A DNA stretch of 64,000 nucleotides from Bacillus changyiensis (GCF_027706145.1 NZ_JAQFWW010000002.1:434001-498000); one strand, 5' to 3'. Shown: positions 45,409 through 54,040, numbered from the stretch's first letter. The notes: generated from the sequence alone by a model not told the origin. Numbers and translations are program-made.

Positions 45409-46357
45409 ACCTTTTGAAAAAAGCCTTAATGTTGACTCTGTATTGCAAAAGCTTGGGCCATTTCTTGGTCTTATCATTCTCGTTGTCATCGTCTCACTTT
45501 TAAACCCCGGATTTTTGGAACCATTAAATATCTTAAATCTATTAAGACAAGTCGCGATCAACGCGTTGATTGCTTTTGGAATGACTTTTGTGATTCTGAC
45601 CGGAGGCATTGATTTGTCCGTCGGGGCCATCCTTGCTTTATCAAGTGCACTAGTTGCTGGAATGATCGTCGGTGGAATTGACCCTGTTTTTGCGGTTATC
45701 ATCGGCTGTTTGATCGGCGCCTTTCTTGGCGCAATAAACGGTCTTTTAATTACAAAAGGGAAAATAGCTCCATTTATTGCAACACTAGCGACAATGACTA
45801 TGTTTCGCGGTCTGACGATGGTTTATACAGATGGAAACCCTATCACAGGACTTGGAGCTAACTATGGATTTCAGCTGTTTGGACGTGGATATTTCTTAGG
45901 TATTCCTGTGCCTGCGATTACGATGGGAATGACTTTTGTTATTCTTTGGATGATTCTTCATAAAACACCGTTTGGCCGACGAACTTATGCAATCGGTGGA
46001 AATGAAAAAGCGGCATACATATCTGGTATTAAGGTGTCCCGTGTCAAAGTGCTGGTCTATTCCCTTACTGGTCTTCTATCAGCGCTAGCTGGTGCAATTT
46101 TGACATCCCGACTAAATTCTGCACAACCAACAGCAGGGACATCATATGAACTTGATGCGATCGCCGCAGTTGTATTAGGTGGCACAAGTCTTGCCGGAGG
46201 TCGCGGACGAATAGCTGGTACCTTAATTGGTGTACTGATCATCGGGACGTTGAACAACGGTTTAAATCTACTTGGTGTCTCTTCCTTTTTCCAAATGGTT
46301 GTTAAAGGTATTGTCATTTTAATCGCAGTCTTGCTAGACCGCAAGAAAGCAGCATAA
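45389..46357 (+). CDS. rbsC: Ribose ABC importer permease
   Basis: This 322-residue BPD_transp_2 family membrane protein has 8-10 hydrophobic segments, GGIDLSVGAILALS and GGNEKAAYISGIKVSRVK (the loop contacting RbsA), and AVVLGGTSLAGGRG. The start lies within the rbsA tail with AGGAGGAC upstream, which ensures coupling. Confidence 0.95.
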   Translation: MKTQTAKPFEKSLNVDSVLQKLGPFLGLIILVVIVSLLNPGFLEPLNILNLLRQVAINALIAFGMTFVILTGGIDLSVGAILALSSALVAGMIVGGIDPVFAVIIGCLIGAFLGAINGLLITKGKIAPFIATLATMTMFRGLTMVYTDGNPITGLGANYGFQLFGRGYFLGIPVPAITMGMTFVILWMILHKTPFGRRTYAIGGNEKAAYISGIKVSRVKVLVYSLTGLLSALAGAILTSRLNSAQPTAGTSYELDAIAAVVLGGTSLAGGRGRIAGTLIGVLIIGTLNNGLNLLGVSSFFQMVVKGIVILIAVLLDRKKAA

Positions 46358-46371
46358 GGAGGTTATTTTTC

Positions 46372-47289
46372 ATGAAAAAATGGCTACCCGTGATCACAAT
46401 TCTATCGCTTATCTTAGTGTCAGCCTGTTCGTTGGAACCGCCAGAGTGGGCGAAAAACAAGCAAGAAAAAGGAAAAACGATTAAAATCGGTTTATCTGTT
46501 TCAACTCTAAAAAATCCGTTTTTTGTTTCATTAAAAAATGGTGTTCTTACCGAAGCAAAAAAACAAGGTATTGAAGTGATCGTTGTTGATGCACAAGATG
46601 ACTCAGCCAAACAGACAAATGATGTAGAGGACCTCCTTCAACAAGGGGTTGATGCTCTTCTCATTAATCCGACTGATTCAGCAGCGATTTCAACCGCAGT
46701 CCAATCTGCCAATTCACTTGGAATTCCAGTCATTACGCTTGATCGCTCAGCTGAAAACGGCAAAGTAGAAACACTTGTTGCTTCGGATAATGTGAAAGGC
46801 GGTCAAATGGCAGCTGACTATATCATCAAACAACTTGGAAAAGGAGCAAAAGTTGCTGAATTAGAAGGTGTTCCAGGAGCATCAGCAACTCGTGAACGCG
46901 GCTCAGGTTTTCATAAAACAGCTGACAAAAAATTAAAAGTTGTTGCTAAACAAACCGCCAATTTCGATCGGACAAAAGGATTAAATGTGATGGAAAATCT
47001 ACTTCAGGGCAACCCCGAGATTCAAGCTGTCTTTGCACATAATGATGAAATGGCTCTCGGTGCGATCGAAGCGATTAGAAGTTCAGGAAAAGATATTCTA
47101 GTTGTCGGCTTTGACGGAAATGAGGACGCAATCAAAGCGGTCAAATCAGGAGAGATGGCAGCAACAATCGCCCAACAACCTGAATTGATAGGCAAACTTG
47201 CCATTCAGGCTACACATGATGTTCTGAACGATAAAAAAGTGGACAAGACCATACCAGTGCCACTAAAGCTTGAGACAAAAAAATTTTAA
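46372..47289 (+). CDS. rbsB: Ribose-binding lipoprotein
   Basis: The 305-residue extracellular sugar-binding lipoprotein has a signal peptide with lipobox LVSACS (Cys ~21), then KIGLSVSTLKNPFF, LLINPTDSAAI, VFAHNDEMALGAIEA and VGFDGNEDAIKAV typical of RbsB. AAGGAGG lies upstream of the ATG. It is the last gene of the ribose operon, before a terminator. Confidence 0.95.
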   Translation: MKKWLPVITILSLILVSACSLEPPEWAKNKQEKGKTIKIGLSVSTLKNPFFVSLKNGVLTEAKKQGIEVIVVDAQDDSAKQTNDVEDLLQQGVDALLINPTDSAAISTAVQSANSLGIPVITLDRSAENGKVETLVASDNVKGGQMAADYIIKQLGKGAKVAELEGVPGASATRERGSGFHKTADKKLKVVAKQTANFDRTKGLNVMENLLQGNPEIQAVFAHNDEMALGAIEAIRSSGKDILVVGFDGNEDAIKAVKSGEMAATIAQQPELIGKLAIQATHDVLNDKKVDKTIPVPLKLETKKF

Positions 47290-47339
47290 ACGCTGACAAA
47301 AATAAAGGGAGCCATCGAACAACCATCATCATTCAACTG

Positions 47340-47366
47340 AGGCACTTTCATATAAGTGCCTTCTTT
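47340..47366 (+). terminator. Terminator of the rbs operon
   Basis: AGGCACTT and AAGTGCCT form an 8-bp stem with a 6-nt loop, followed by TCTTTT. Confidence 0.85.
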
Positions 47367-47699
47367 TGTGAATCAAAAAGCCCCGCTTTTAAATAATTGA
47401 CGTGAATTTTAACAATTGAACTTGATCATAGACTTGAAAGCATCCATAGCCGAAAATCATATCAAATATCTGTTTTGGATGGAGACTTTATATCTTGATT
47501 CTCAAGTTTACTAAAATCTATCTGTTTTTGAGGTATTTATTGTTTCAGTCGAGAAGTCCCTTACTTCAACAACCTGACAACGTTTGGTTGTAAGCCGAAG
47601 ATGGATCGACTTCAGATAAGGACAGGCTGTTGCCTGTTCAATTGTCCGATCATTTAGTAGTCATTGATAACTGGATATATGAGTTGCATGGACAAACAA
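47367..47699. other. Non-coding stretch with a partial IS605-end-like repeat
   Basis: No gene is seen. GTCGAGAAGTCCC-TTACTTCAA (around 47552-47573) resembles GTTGAGAAGCTCC-TACTTCAA in the element right end 280 bp downstream, so this may be a second decayed end. An ACAACC/GGTTGT hairpin follows. No transposase codons could be read. Confidence 0.35.
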
Positions 47700-47883
47700 A
47701 ATGAGAAAACCAAGCTAATCCTTCCATGCGTAAAATATCCAAGCTAATAACAGAACGCCGAAACGTCGGACATCTAGGGCAGGGACTGCACAAAGTAACG
47801 CTCAAGGAAACGAAAGGTTGCTTTCGTCGTGGAGTTGAGAAGCTCCTACTTCAAGGCGTTAGCCTAAGTGGTGAGTAGTTCAC
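47700..47883 (+). mobile_element. Orphan IS200/IS605-type right end with omega-RNA-like scaffold
   Basis: The segment ends in GTGAGTAGTTCAC and has the folding plan of TnpB-associated element ends. It holds short stems such as GAACGCC...GGACATC, GGAAACGAAAGG and GCAACC, then the terminal hairpin CTCCTACTT-(AGGC-GTTA-GCCT)-AAGTGGTGAG. In IS605/IS1341 elements this part lies at and beyond the 3' end of tnpB and forms the guide-RNA scaffold. No tnpA or tnpB is present upstream, so it is a relic or a non-autonomous derivative. Identification is from recalled family resemblance, without alignment. Confidence 0.55.
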
Positions 47884-48060
47884 ATTAATCCCCCTCTAAA
47901 TACTTTTGATACGTTCTTCTTTTCATACTGAATATATGGGAGCTTAAAGAGTCTATTTTTTATAGACAACAATTCTATGTTGTTCTACAATAATAGATAG
48001 AATATGTAGTCATTGTAGTATAAGTCCTAAAACACGATGAGCGCATGCATGAATATAATT
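47884..48060. other. AT-rich spacer before the toxin-antitoxin locus
   Basis: No gene is seen. A GTCTAT-TTTTT-ATAGAC hairpin around 47960 is AT-rich and not a clear terminator. Confidence 0.4.
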
Positions 48061-48078
48061 TATCTTAACGAGTATACT
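48050..48078 (+). promoter_or_regulatory. Putative promoter of the antitoxin RNA
   Basis: TATACT at 48073-48078 is a good -10. TGAATA at 48050-48055 is a weak -35 at 17-nt spacing. The start would fall near 48085. Confidence 0.4.
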
Positions 48079-48084
48079 GTGAAT

Positions 48085-48223
48085 ACAAAAAGATCGAAGA
48101 TGCTCGCAACATCTCCGATCGGCAATAGAATAGCTCCTGTAAGGGAGTCGGCTTTTTCCTAAAGTCAAACTTATAAGTAGGAACGCCTTGATGTGACGGT
48201 CAGGGGCGTTCTTACTTTTTTTT
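48085..48223 (+). ncRNA. Putative type I antitoxin RNA
   Basis: A plus-strand RNA of ~140 nt would run from the TATACT promoter to the hairpin GAACGCC (48181-48187)/GGCGTTC (48205-48211) followed by a T-rich tract to 48223. It would be fully complementary to the last toxin codons and the 3' untranslated region. This is the geometry of the BsrG/SR4 and TxpA/RatA pairs. A CTCC-GGAG hairpin with T5 at 48134-48157 could end it earlier. Confidence 0.5.
48087..48120 (-). terminator. Terminator of the toxin mRNA
   Basis: On the minus strand GATCGGAGATG and CATCTTCGATC pair over 11 positions with one mismatch around a 7-nt loop, followed by TTTTT. It sets the 3' end of the toxin transcript ~125 nt beyond its stop. 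Confidence 0.7.
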
Positions 48224-48354
48224 CGTGAAATGATAGCAGAGTGACAACATCGCTACAATCAGAATGCCAAAAGTAAGCATCAATTGAATGGCGGTTGCTA
48301 CTGCCATGCTCTCACCTCCCTTCAATATAAAATGAAGGTGAGCCGAACGCCCCT
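48202..48354 (-). promoter_or_regulatory. Toxin mRNA 5'-3' pairing element and sequestered ribosome site
   Basis: In the minus-strand transcript AGGGGCGTTC in the leader (48345-48354) is perfectly complementary to GAACGCCCCT just after the toxin stop (48202-48211). The latter can instead fold locally with GGCGTTC. Separately, leader CTCACC-TTCA (about 48332-48341) pairs with TGAA and the Shine-Dalgarno GGTGAG just before the start codon, which would hide it. Confidence 0.55.
48212..48307 (-). CDS. Holin-like type I toxin, 31 residues
   Basis: A 31-codon frame starts at ATG with GGGAGGTGAG directly upstream (5-nt spacing). The peptide has a short polar N-terminus (MAVATAIQL), a hydrophobic core of ~18 residues (LMLTFGILIVAMLSLCY) and a basic KKK end, the format of the putative holin-like toxin (Hol_Tox) family and of BsrG/TxpA-like membrane toxins. 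It would insert in the membrane when not silenced. The overlapping antisense RNA, structured leader and terminators all fit a type I module. Toxicity is inferred. Confidence 0.65.
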   Translation of the reverse strand: MAVATAIQLMLTFGILIVAMLSLCYHFTKKK

Positions 48355-48700
48355 ACAAAAAGCCGATCTATTATTAATTTTTACTTTAATGGAAATACCT
48401 GCGAAACACAAGACCCGCTCCCTTAAGTGTGGATGGATGGATGGATGAATTCATCATAAATTTCTTTTTTAGAAGACAACATGCACAGGATTATGATCGT
48501 TTCATTCCTGCTCCACCACCGCACAATTTATAAAATCCTTTTTTTCATGAAGACTTTATCATCATCTCCTTTTGAATTCTCCATAATGTTTATCTGATCT
48601 CACATCTAGAGTCATTAACCCTTTATTTCAATTTTAAATGTTGTTGAAGTATAAGAATTCAATGAAAAGAAGTCTGAACTTTAATCTCAGCACTGTAAAA
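48355..48700. other. Spacer between toxin locus and ABC exporter
   Basis: The AT-rich right side of the toxin leader holds its promoter, which I could not assign with confidence. A short GGAT tandem (four copies at about 48432-48447) is present. No coding frame with a ribosome site was found. Confidence 0.4.
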
Positions 48701-48701
48701 A

Positions 48702-48766
48702 AAGTGAGTAATCACTTCCATTATGACTGCAAATGTGATACTTTTATAGTGAGTAATCACTCACTA
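48702..48766 (+). promoter_or_regulatory. Promoter and two TetR-type operators of the ABC exporter
   Basis: AAGTGAGTAATCACTT (48702-48717) and TAGTGAGTAATCACTCACTA (48747-48766) are perfect inverted repeats sharing GTGAGTAATCAC. The second overlaps the -10 TATAGT (48745-48750) and the first lies just upstream of the -35 region. The TetR protein encoded behind the exporter is the likely ligand. Confidence 0.7.
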
Positions 48767-48788
48767 TATGTAAAAGGAGCGATCAACA

Positions 48789-49517
48789 GTGAAACAAGTC
48801 ATACAGTTCATTAATACTAGCAAACAATTTGGCTCAAAAACGGTCTTAGAACAAATGAATTTCTCCATTGAACAAGGTGAGATATTCGGTTTACTTGGGC
48901 CATCTGGGGCAGGTAAAACAACCTTGATTAAAATGCTAATCGGAATGACCGCACCTTCAGGTGGACATGTAAAAATTTTGGGTACTAAAATGCCTAATCT
49001 GAAGATGCTCGATAAGATTGGATATATGGGACAATCTGATGCATTGTATGAAGATTTAACAGCAAAAGAAAATTTAGCTTTTTTTGCAAATTTATATGGA
49101 CTTAAAGGTGCTGAAAAACGACAAAAAATGAAAGAGGTATTGCGCCTCGTAAACTTAACTGATGATGAACATCGAAAGGTCAGTCAGTTTTCCGGCGGGA
49201 TGAAAAGACGGTTATCTCTGGCCATCACATTGATTCATGAACCAGCCGTTCTCGCCTTAGATGAGCCAACTGTGGGGATTGACCCTGTCTTAAGAAAATC
49301 GATTTGGAATGAGCTTCAACATTTAAAATCAAAAGGAGCTGCAATTCTTGTTACAACACATGTCATGGATGAAGCTGAAAAGTGCGACCGGCTTGGTTTG
49401 ATTCGAGACGGTAAATTAATTGGTGTCGGTACGCCAAAAGAGTTTAAAACAGCATACAAAGTCAACTCAATAGAAGATGTCTTTCTTGTATCAGGAGGTC
49501 AATCAAATGAGAATTAA
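48789..49517 (+). CDS. ABC exporter ATPase
   Basis: This 242-residue nucleotide-binding protein of the DrrA/NatA/LnrL type has Walker A GPSGAGKTT (~36-44), signature FSGGMKRRLSLAIT, Walker B VLALDEPTVGIDP and the switch His in TTHVMDEAE. It starts at GTG with AAAGGAG 9 nt upstream. It pairs with the permease gene overlapping its end and probably exports an antimicrobial or lipid-like compound; the substrate is unknown. The module lies where B. subtilis has ywsB/ywsA/ywrO. Confidence 0.9.
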   Translation: MKQVIQFINTSKQFGSKTVLEQMNFSIEQGEIFGLLGPSGAGKTTLIKMLIGMTAPSGGHVKILGTKMPNLKMLDKIGYMGQSDALYEDLTAKENLAFFANLYGLKGAEKRQKMKEVLRLVNLTDDEHRKVSQFSGGMKRRLSLAITLIHEPAVLALDEPTVGIDPVLRKSIWNELQHLKSKGAAILVTTHVMDEAEKCDRLGLIRDGKLIGVGTPKEFKTAYKVNSIEDVFLVSGGQSNEN

Positions 49518-50520
49518 AGCGTTAGTCATTAAAATCATTCAACAGTTTTTTCGCGATAAACGGACACTAATGCTCTTGTTACTCGCTCCGCTTTTCGTGT
49601 TAACCCTTACTTCCCTTGTTCTTGACAAGGATAAAACCGATTTTCAAGTTGGTGGTTACCAATTACCACATCAATTGGTACAAACACTTGAAAATCATCA
49701 TGTTGAAGTGACTTCATATTCAAAAAATGAACCTAAAAGAACAATTGATCAAGACGGATTGGATGCATTTATATCTCTTAAAAAAGACAATCTATTGATC
49801 ACTCTTGATGGAAGTGACCCGAGCACAAAAGAAGTGGCAGCTATACTCCAGAAAGCTCAGACGCCAAAACAAGCTAATCAGCACATTGAGATTGCTTATG
49901 CATATGGATCTGATGATCTCACAACTTTTGACCATGTCGGGCCGGTCCTTGTCGGTTTGTTTATTTTCTTTTTTGTTTTTTTGATTGCTGGGATCTCCTT
50001 TTTAAGAGAAAGAACAAGCGGCACCCTTGAACGAATTCTTGCCACTCCATTAAGACGCTGGGAAATTGTTTGTGGGTACTGTATAGGTTTCGGATTATTT
50101 ACAACTTTACAAACGGTGTTAATTACGTGGTATTCGGTTGAGATTCTGGGACTTTATCAACAGGGATCGATCTGGATCGTTTTATGTTTGACATCACTGC
50201 TCTCTTTGACGGCGCTGACATTGGGCACATTTCTTTCCACATTTGCAAACAATGAGTTGCAGCTGATTCAATTTGTCCCTCTTGTCATTGTCCCACAAGT
50301 CTTTTTTTCTGGCATGTTTGCTATGGATGGGATGGCCGACTGGCTCCAAAGTTTCAGCTATATTATGCCGATCTATTATGGGGCAGACGCATTAAAACTC
50401 GTCATGATGAAGGGACAGGGATTTTCTGAGATTATTCATGATATTGTCTTTTTGCTCGGATTTGTGATTTTGTTTGCTTCACTGAACATTTTAACTCTTA
50501 AAAAGTACCGAAAACTCTAA
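49507..50520 (+). CDS. ABC-2 type exporter permease
   Basis: The 337-residue permease has a first membrane helix (~20-40), an external domain of ~130 residues, then five hydrophobic segments (for example VGLFIFFFVFLIAGISFL). The family signature RERTSGTLERILATPLRRWEI follows at ~185. The ATG at 49507 has AGGAGG 7 nt upstream and overlaps the ATPase gene by 11 nt. It forms a two-component exporter with the ATPase. Confidence 0.9.
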   Translation: MRIKALVIKIIQQFFRDKRTLMLLLLAPLFVLTLTSLVLDKDKTDFQVGGYQLPHQLVQTLENHHVEVTSYSKNEPKRTIDQDGLDAFISLKKDNLLITLDGSDPSTKEVAAILQKAQTPKQANQHIEIAYAYGSDDLTTFDHVGPVLVGLFIFFFVFLIAGISFLRERTSGTLERILATPLRRWEIVCGYCIGFGLFTTLQTVLITWYSVEILGLYQQGSIWIVLCLTSLLSLTALTLGTFLSTFANNELQLIQFVPLVIVPQVFFSGMFAMDGMADWLQSFSYIMPIYYGADALKLVMMKGQGFSEIIHDIVFLLGFVILFASLNILTLKKYRKL

Positions 50521-50529
50521 AGCCGACAG

Positions 50530-50558
50530 TTGAGTTCCTTTTTTAACTTATCTATAAT
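50530..50558 (+). promoter_or_regulatory. Sigma-A promoter of the tetR gene
   Basis: TTGAGT (50530-50535) and TATAAT (50553-50558) are 17 nt apart, right after the permease stop, so the regulator has its own constitutive-looking promoter. Confidence 0.7.
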
Positions 50559-50588
50559 AAAAGGACAGAAATCCGAAGGAGATATTAT

Positions 50589-51236
50589 ATGGATCGTGAA
50601 GCTTTGGAAGAATTATTACAGGTCAATGATCAAGAAGTCAAAATGAGTGAGAAGCAGCGAAAAATTGTCATGGCGGCAATTGAAATGTTTTCCGAGAAAG
50701 GCTTTGCATCCACTTCGACAAGTGAAATTGCCAAAAAAGCGGGTGTCGCAGAAGGAACGATCTTTAGGCACTATAAAACAAAAAAAGATCTATTGATGTC
50801 AATTGTGATGCCAACGATTATCAATACTGCCGCACCGAAATTTGCGAAAAGCTTTGCAAAAGAAGTGTTCGACCTTCAGTATGAATCATATGAAGATTTT
50901 GTCAGAGAGATATTATCAAACCGGTTTGCGTTTGTTAAAAAGTATTTTCCTGTGGTGAAAATTTATTTCCAGGAAGTATTTTACCACGAGGAAATGCGAA
51001 ACCTGTTTAAAACCATTTTCAATGATCATGTCTATGAAAAATTCAAACAGATTATCGAATATTTCAAGGAAAAAGGCGAACTTGCCGATTTGCCTGCTGA
51101 AAGTATTATTAGAATGACGATTACCTCGATTGTTGGTCTGATCATCACCCGCTTTTTGATTAGTGAAGATATGGATGAAGAGCAAGAGAAAGAACGGACG
51201 ATACAGTTTATTATGAATGGTGTTAGAAAAAGATGA
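50589..51236 (+). CDS. TetR-family transcriptional regulator
   Basis: The 215-residue protein has a TetR N-terminal DNA-binding domain at ~20-66 (KIVMAAIEMFSEKGFAST, TSEIAKKAGVAEGTIFRHYK) and a helical ligand domain. AAGGAG lies 8 nt before the ATG. It follows the exporter genes and most likely represses them at the two palindromes at 48702-48766, with release by an exporter substrate. No such palindrome precedes its own promoter. Confidence 0.88.
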   Translation: MDREALEELLQVNDQEVKMSEKQRKIVMAAIEMFSEKGFASTSTSEIAKKAGVAEGTIFRHYKTKKDLLMSIVMPTIINTAAPKFAKSFAKEVFDLQYESYEDFVREILSNRFAFVKKYFPVVKIYFQEVFYHEEMRNLFKTIFNDHVYEKFKQIIEYFKEKGELADLPAESIIRMTITSIVGLIITRFLISEDMDEEQEKERTIQFIMNGVRKR

Positions 51237-51268
51237 AAGCTCTCTATGGTGAGAGCTTTCATCTTTTA
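51232..51268. terminator. Bidirectional terminator between tetR and alsD
   Basis: GATGAAAGCTCTC and GAGAGCTTTCATC form a 13-bp stem with a 6-nt loop. T-tracts lie on both strands (CTTTT to the right, CTTTTTC on the minus strand). Confidence 0.85.
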
Positions 51269-51348
51269 TATTTATAAAATCCCCGGAGAAAAGCTCACTC
51301 CCGTCCCCTCAGTCGCTTGTTAAACAATTCACATAGTCACGAATGGGT

Positions 51349-52104
51349 TCATTCCGGATTTCCTTCTGTTGCTTCAATTCCAGCTTCAAAATCATGACTG
51401 CTTAAATCAGCTTGAAGGAAATCAGCTGTCCCCGGTAGTTTTAAGTTCATGTTTAGTTTTTGAGAGATTTGTAACGTGCCTTTTTCAATTTCATAGTCAA
51501 ATACATGACCACCGCTACTGCGTTTTTCATCAATAAAGTGCAGATGAAACCCGGCTACTGCGATACCATTTGCATATTGCGGCGTCCAAAAACCGACGAC
51601 TGTTCCTTTGATATGATCAAAATCAAAGATCGGTTGGTCTTTTACCACTTCGACCATCGGCTTATATGGCTTTTCCTGCACTTCAACTGTTCTTGTTTTT
51701 ACTTTTTTAAAGACACCATCAATACGAATGGCATAAAATAAATTTTTACTCGGCATCAAATGTTGCATCTCTTGTTCAAACTGCTCACGAGTCATCGGCT
51801 TGTTGATCTCGTGCAAAGCATCTGGACGAAAGAAAGTCAGTGAACAAAAAGGTGAGCAATCGGTCTCTTTAACTGGATAGGCTTTTCCATCAGAACGGAG
51901 ACGATAAAACTGATCATCAAAACCGATCAATTCCCCATCAAGTTGATTAAATGTTCCAATCCCAAAATCGCCGTGCGCTTTTATTTCTGACATATAAAAA
52001 TCTCCATCATAGATACCATCTAGTAAAGAAATCATTGTTGAGACTTGATAAACCTGATCAATATTTTGACAACCTAATTGAGTCTGTGTTTGTTTACTCA
52101 TCAT
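51349..52104 (-). CDS. alsD: Alpha-acetolactate decarboxylase
   Basis: The ~251-residue enzyme converts acetolactate to acetoin, diverting pyruvate from acid production. The zinc-binding cluster HLHFIDEKRSSGGHV carries the metal-ligand histidines and a nearby Glu. VSTMISLLDGIYDGDF and GIGTFNQLDGELIGFD match AlsD closely. I chose the ATG at 52104 with AAAGGGG ~9 nt upstream; neighbouring ATGs at 52110 and 52101 are alternatives. It lies 59 nt behind alsS in the same transcript. Confidence 0.93.
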   Translation of the reverse strand: MMSKQTQTQLGCQNIDQVYQVSTMISLLDGIYDGDFYMSEIKAHGDFGIGTFNQLDGELIGFDDQFYRLRSDGKAYPVKETDCSPFCSLTFFRPDALHEINKPMTREQFEQEMQHLMPSKNLFYAIRIDGVFKKVKTRTVEVQEKPYKPMVEVVKDQPIFDFDHIKGTVVGFWTPQYANGIAVAGFHLHFIDEKRSSGGHVFDYEIEKGTLQISQKLNMNLKLPGTADFLQADLSSHDFEAGIEATEGNPE

Positions 52105-52163
52105 TTTCATTTTCCCCTTTACACTCCCTTGATGTTTTTTATTATGAATGGGCATGGCTGTGA

Positions 52164-53882
52164 TCAAGATTGCTTAGAGGTTTCTTTATTGAATTGTTCG
52201 GCAAACGCTTTTGGAAATTGCTCGCTCGCCAAATGGATATTGTCACTGTAATCAACTGGAATATCAATGACAACAGGTCCCTCTAAATCTAGTCCTTTCT
52301 GTAGCACTTCTTTCAGCTCTTCAGGTGAATGTACCCTCAGACCTTTGGCTCCAAAGCTTTCAGCATATTTTACAATATCAATCTCACCAAAGTCGATTCC
52401 GGAAGTTCGGTGATATTTCATTTTCTGTTGAAATGCCACCATATCATATGTGCTGTCGTTCCAAACGAGATGGACAATCGGCGCTTTTAATCTTACGGCG
52501 GTCTCTAACTCCATTGCTGAAAATAAAAATCCACCATCACCTGAGACTGATACAACTTTTTGACCAGGATTGACAAGTGTTGCAGCAATGGCCCAAGGAA
52601 GAGCAACACCAAGTGTCTGCATACCATTTGAGAATAATATTCCAAGCGGACGGTATGACCGGAAATATCGTGCCATCCAAATCGAATGGGAGCCGATGTC
52701 ACAGGTGACTGTTGTTTCATCTCCTATGAGATGGCGTAAATCTTTCACGATTTGTAACGGATGAACGCGATCTGTTTTTTTCTCTTTAGGCGGCTCCTGA
52801 TGTTCAGCTAGTGCTACTTGCAATTGGTCAAGCAGTTGAATATGCGGTTTGGAAACTTGGATTGGCAGTGAATCATGCTCAATTTGAGCAACTGTCATGG
52901 CGATATCACCAACCAATTCCAGTTCAGGTTGATAGTTATGATCAATATCGGCTTGGATTTCATCCAAATGAATAATGCTGCGCGTTCCTTTTTGATTCCA
53001 AAGCACTGGATCATATTCAATTGGATCATAACCAATTGTTAGTACAACATCTGCTTTTTCAAGTAAAATGTCCCCCGGCTGATTGCGGAACAATCCGATT
53101 CGTCCGAAATATTGATCTTCCAAATCATGAGAAAGTGTTCCTGCCGCCTGATATGTTTCAACAAACGGAAGCTTCACTTTTTTGAGCAAGCGGCGCACCG
53201 CTTTTACAGCTTCAGGTCTTCCCCCTCTCATTCCAACAAGAACGACGGGAAGATTAGCATTATGAATTTTGGCGATCGCCGCACTAATTTGTTCAGCTGG
53301 GGATGCACCAAGCTTCGGTACTGACATTGTTCCAATCTGTGTGGCTGGTACAGAAGATGTCATAACATCCTGTGGAAAGCTGATAAAAGCTGCGCCTGCC
53401 TGTCCAGAAGCCGCTGCTCTGAATGCATTTGTTACAGCTTCTTGAATATTATGTGGGTCTTCTACTTCAACACTATATTTCGTAATCGGCTTAAATAATG
53501 CGGCATTATCCATTGATTGGTGCGTTTTCTTGAGACGATCGGCTCTTTTAACAGCACCAGCAAAAGCGACAACCGGATCTCCCTCTGTATTGGCTGTTAC
53601 AAGGCCTGTCGCTAAATTAGAAGCTCCCGGACCTGAAGTCACCAAACAAACTCCAGGTTTTCCAGTCAATCGTCCAACTGCTGCTGCCATAAATGCTGCA
53701 TTTTGTTCATGACGGCAAACAATTAATTCAGGTCCTTTGTCTTTTAGCACATCAAACACTGCATCAATTTTAGCTCCCGGAATACCAAAAACATGTTTAA
53801 CATCTTGTTGAAGGAGACAATCTACCACAAGCTCCGCTCCTCTAACAACACGGGTTTCATTTTCAGTGGCTACATGATTCAA
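52164..53882 (-). CDS. alsS: Catabolic acetolactate synthase
   Basis: The 572-residue thiamine-diphosphate enzyme condenses two pyruvates to acetolactate. The N-terminal domain has [13 protein letters not shown] with HEQNAAFMA (catalytic Glu region), and the C-terminal TPP motif is [20 protein letters not shown]. It lacks the FAD-linked features of the biosynthetic IlvB form, as in AlsS. I chose the TTG at 53882, with GAAGGAG 8 nt upstream; the frame extends 11 codons further without a ribosome site. It is divergent from its activator alsR. Confidence 0.93.
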   Translation of the reverse strand: MNHVATENETRVVRGAELVVDCLLQQDVKHVFGIPGAKIDAVFDVLKDKGPELIVCRHEQNAAFMAAAVGRLTGKPGVCLVTSGPGASNLATGLVTANTEGDPVVAFAGAVKRADRLKKTHQSMDNAALFKPITKYSVEVEDPHNIQEAVTNAFRAAASGQAGAAFISFPQDVMTSSVPATQIGTMSVPKLGASPAEQISAAIAKIHNANLPVVLVGMRGGRPEAVKAVRRLLKKVKLPFVETYQAAGTLSHDLEDQYFGRIGLFRNQPGDILLEKADVVLTIGYDPIEYDPVLWNQKGTRSIIHLDEIQADIDHNYQPELELVGDIAMTVAQIEHDSLPIQVSKPHIQLLDQLQVALAEHQEPPKEKKTDRVHPLQIVKDLRHLIGDETTVTCDIGSHSIWMARYFRSYRPLGILFSNGMQTLGVALPWAIAATLVNPGQKVVSVSGDGGFLFSAMELETAVRLKAPIVHLVWNDSTYDMVAFQQKMKYHRTSGIDFGEIDIVKYAESFGAKGLRVHSPEELKEVLQKGLDLEGPVVIDIPVDYSDNIHLASEQFPKAFAEQFNKETSKQS

Positions 53883-53957
53883 AACACTCACTCCTTCGTT
53901 TTCAAACTTTTTCAATGAATTTTTAATAAAATTATTGTATTATTAATATACATCTTG

Positions 53958-53973
53958 TGGAAATTCATTTCCA
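53958..53973. promoter_or_regulatory. Palindrome in the alsS-alsR intergenic region
   Basis: TGGAAATTCATTTCCA is a perfect 16-bp inverted repeat centred between the divergent genes, flanked by two TATTAATAT copies (53941 and 53991 regions). It is a candidate AlsR site, though it does not match the reported TAAT-N11-ATTA core exactly. Confidence 0.4.
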
Positions 53974-54040
53974 ATACTTATTAGTCTTACTATTAATATG
54001 TAAAAAGACTGAAATCGCATTCAGAAAGGAATGAGTGATT

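Noticed and set aside
47700-47883. Reading the repeat-rich segment as a CRISPR array or tRNA
   Set aside because: There are no regularly spaced identical repeats and no cloverleaf; the structure fits an IS605-type end better.
48432-48447. GGAT tandem repeat as a phase-variation tract
   Set aside because: There are only four copies, it is not in a gene or promoter spacer, and nothing shows that it affects expression.
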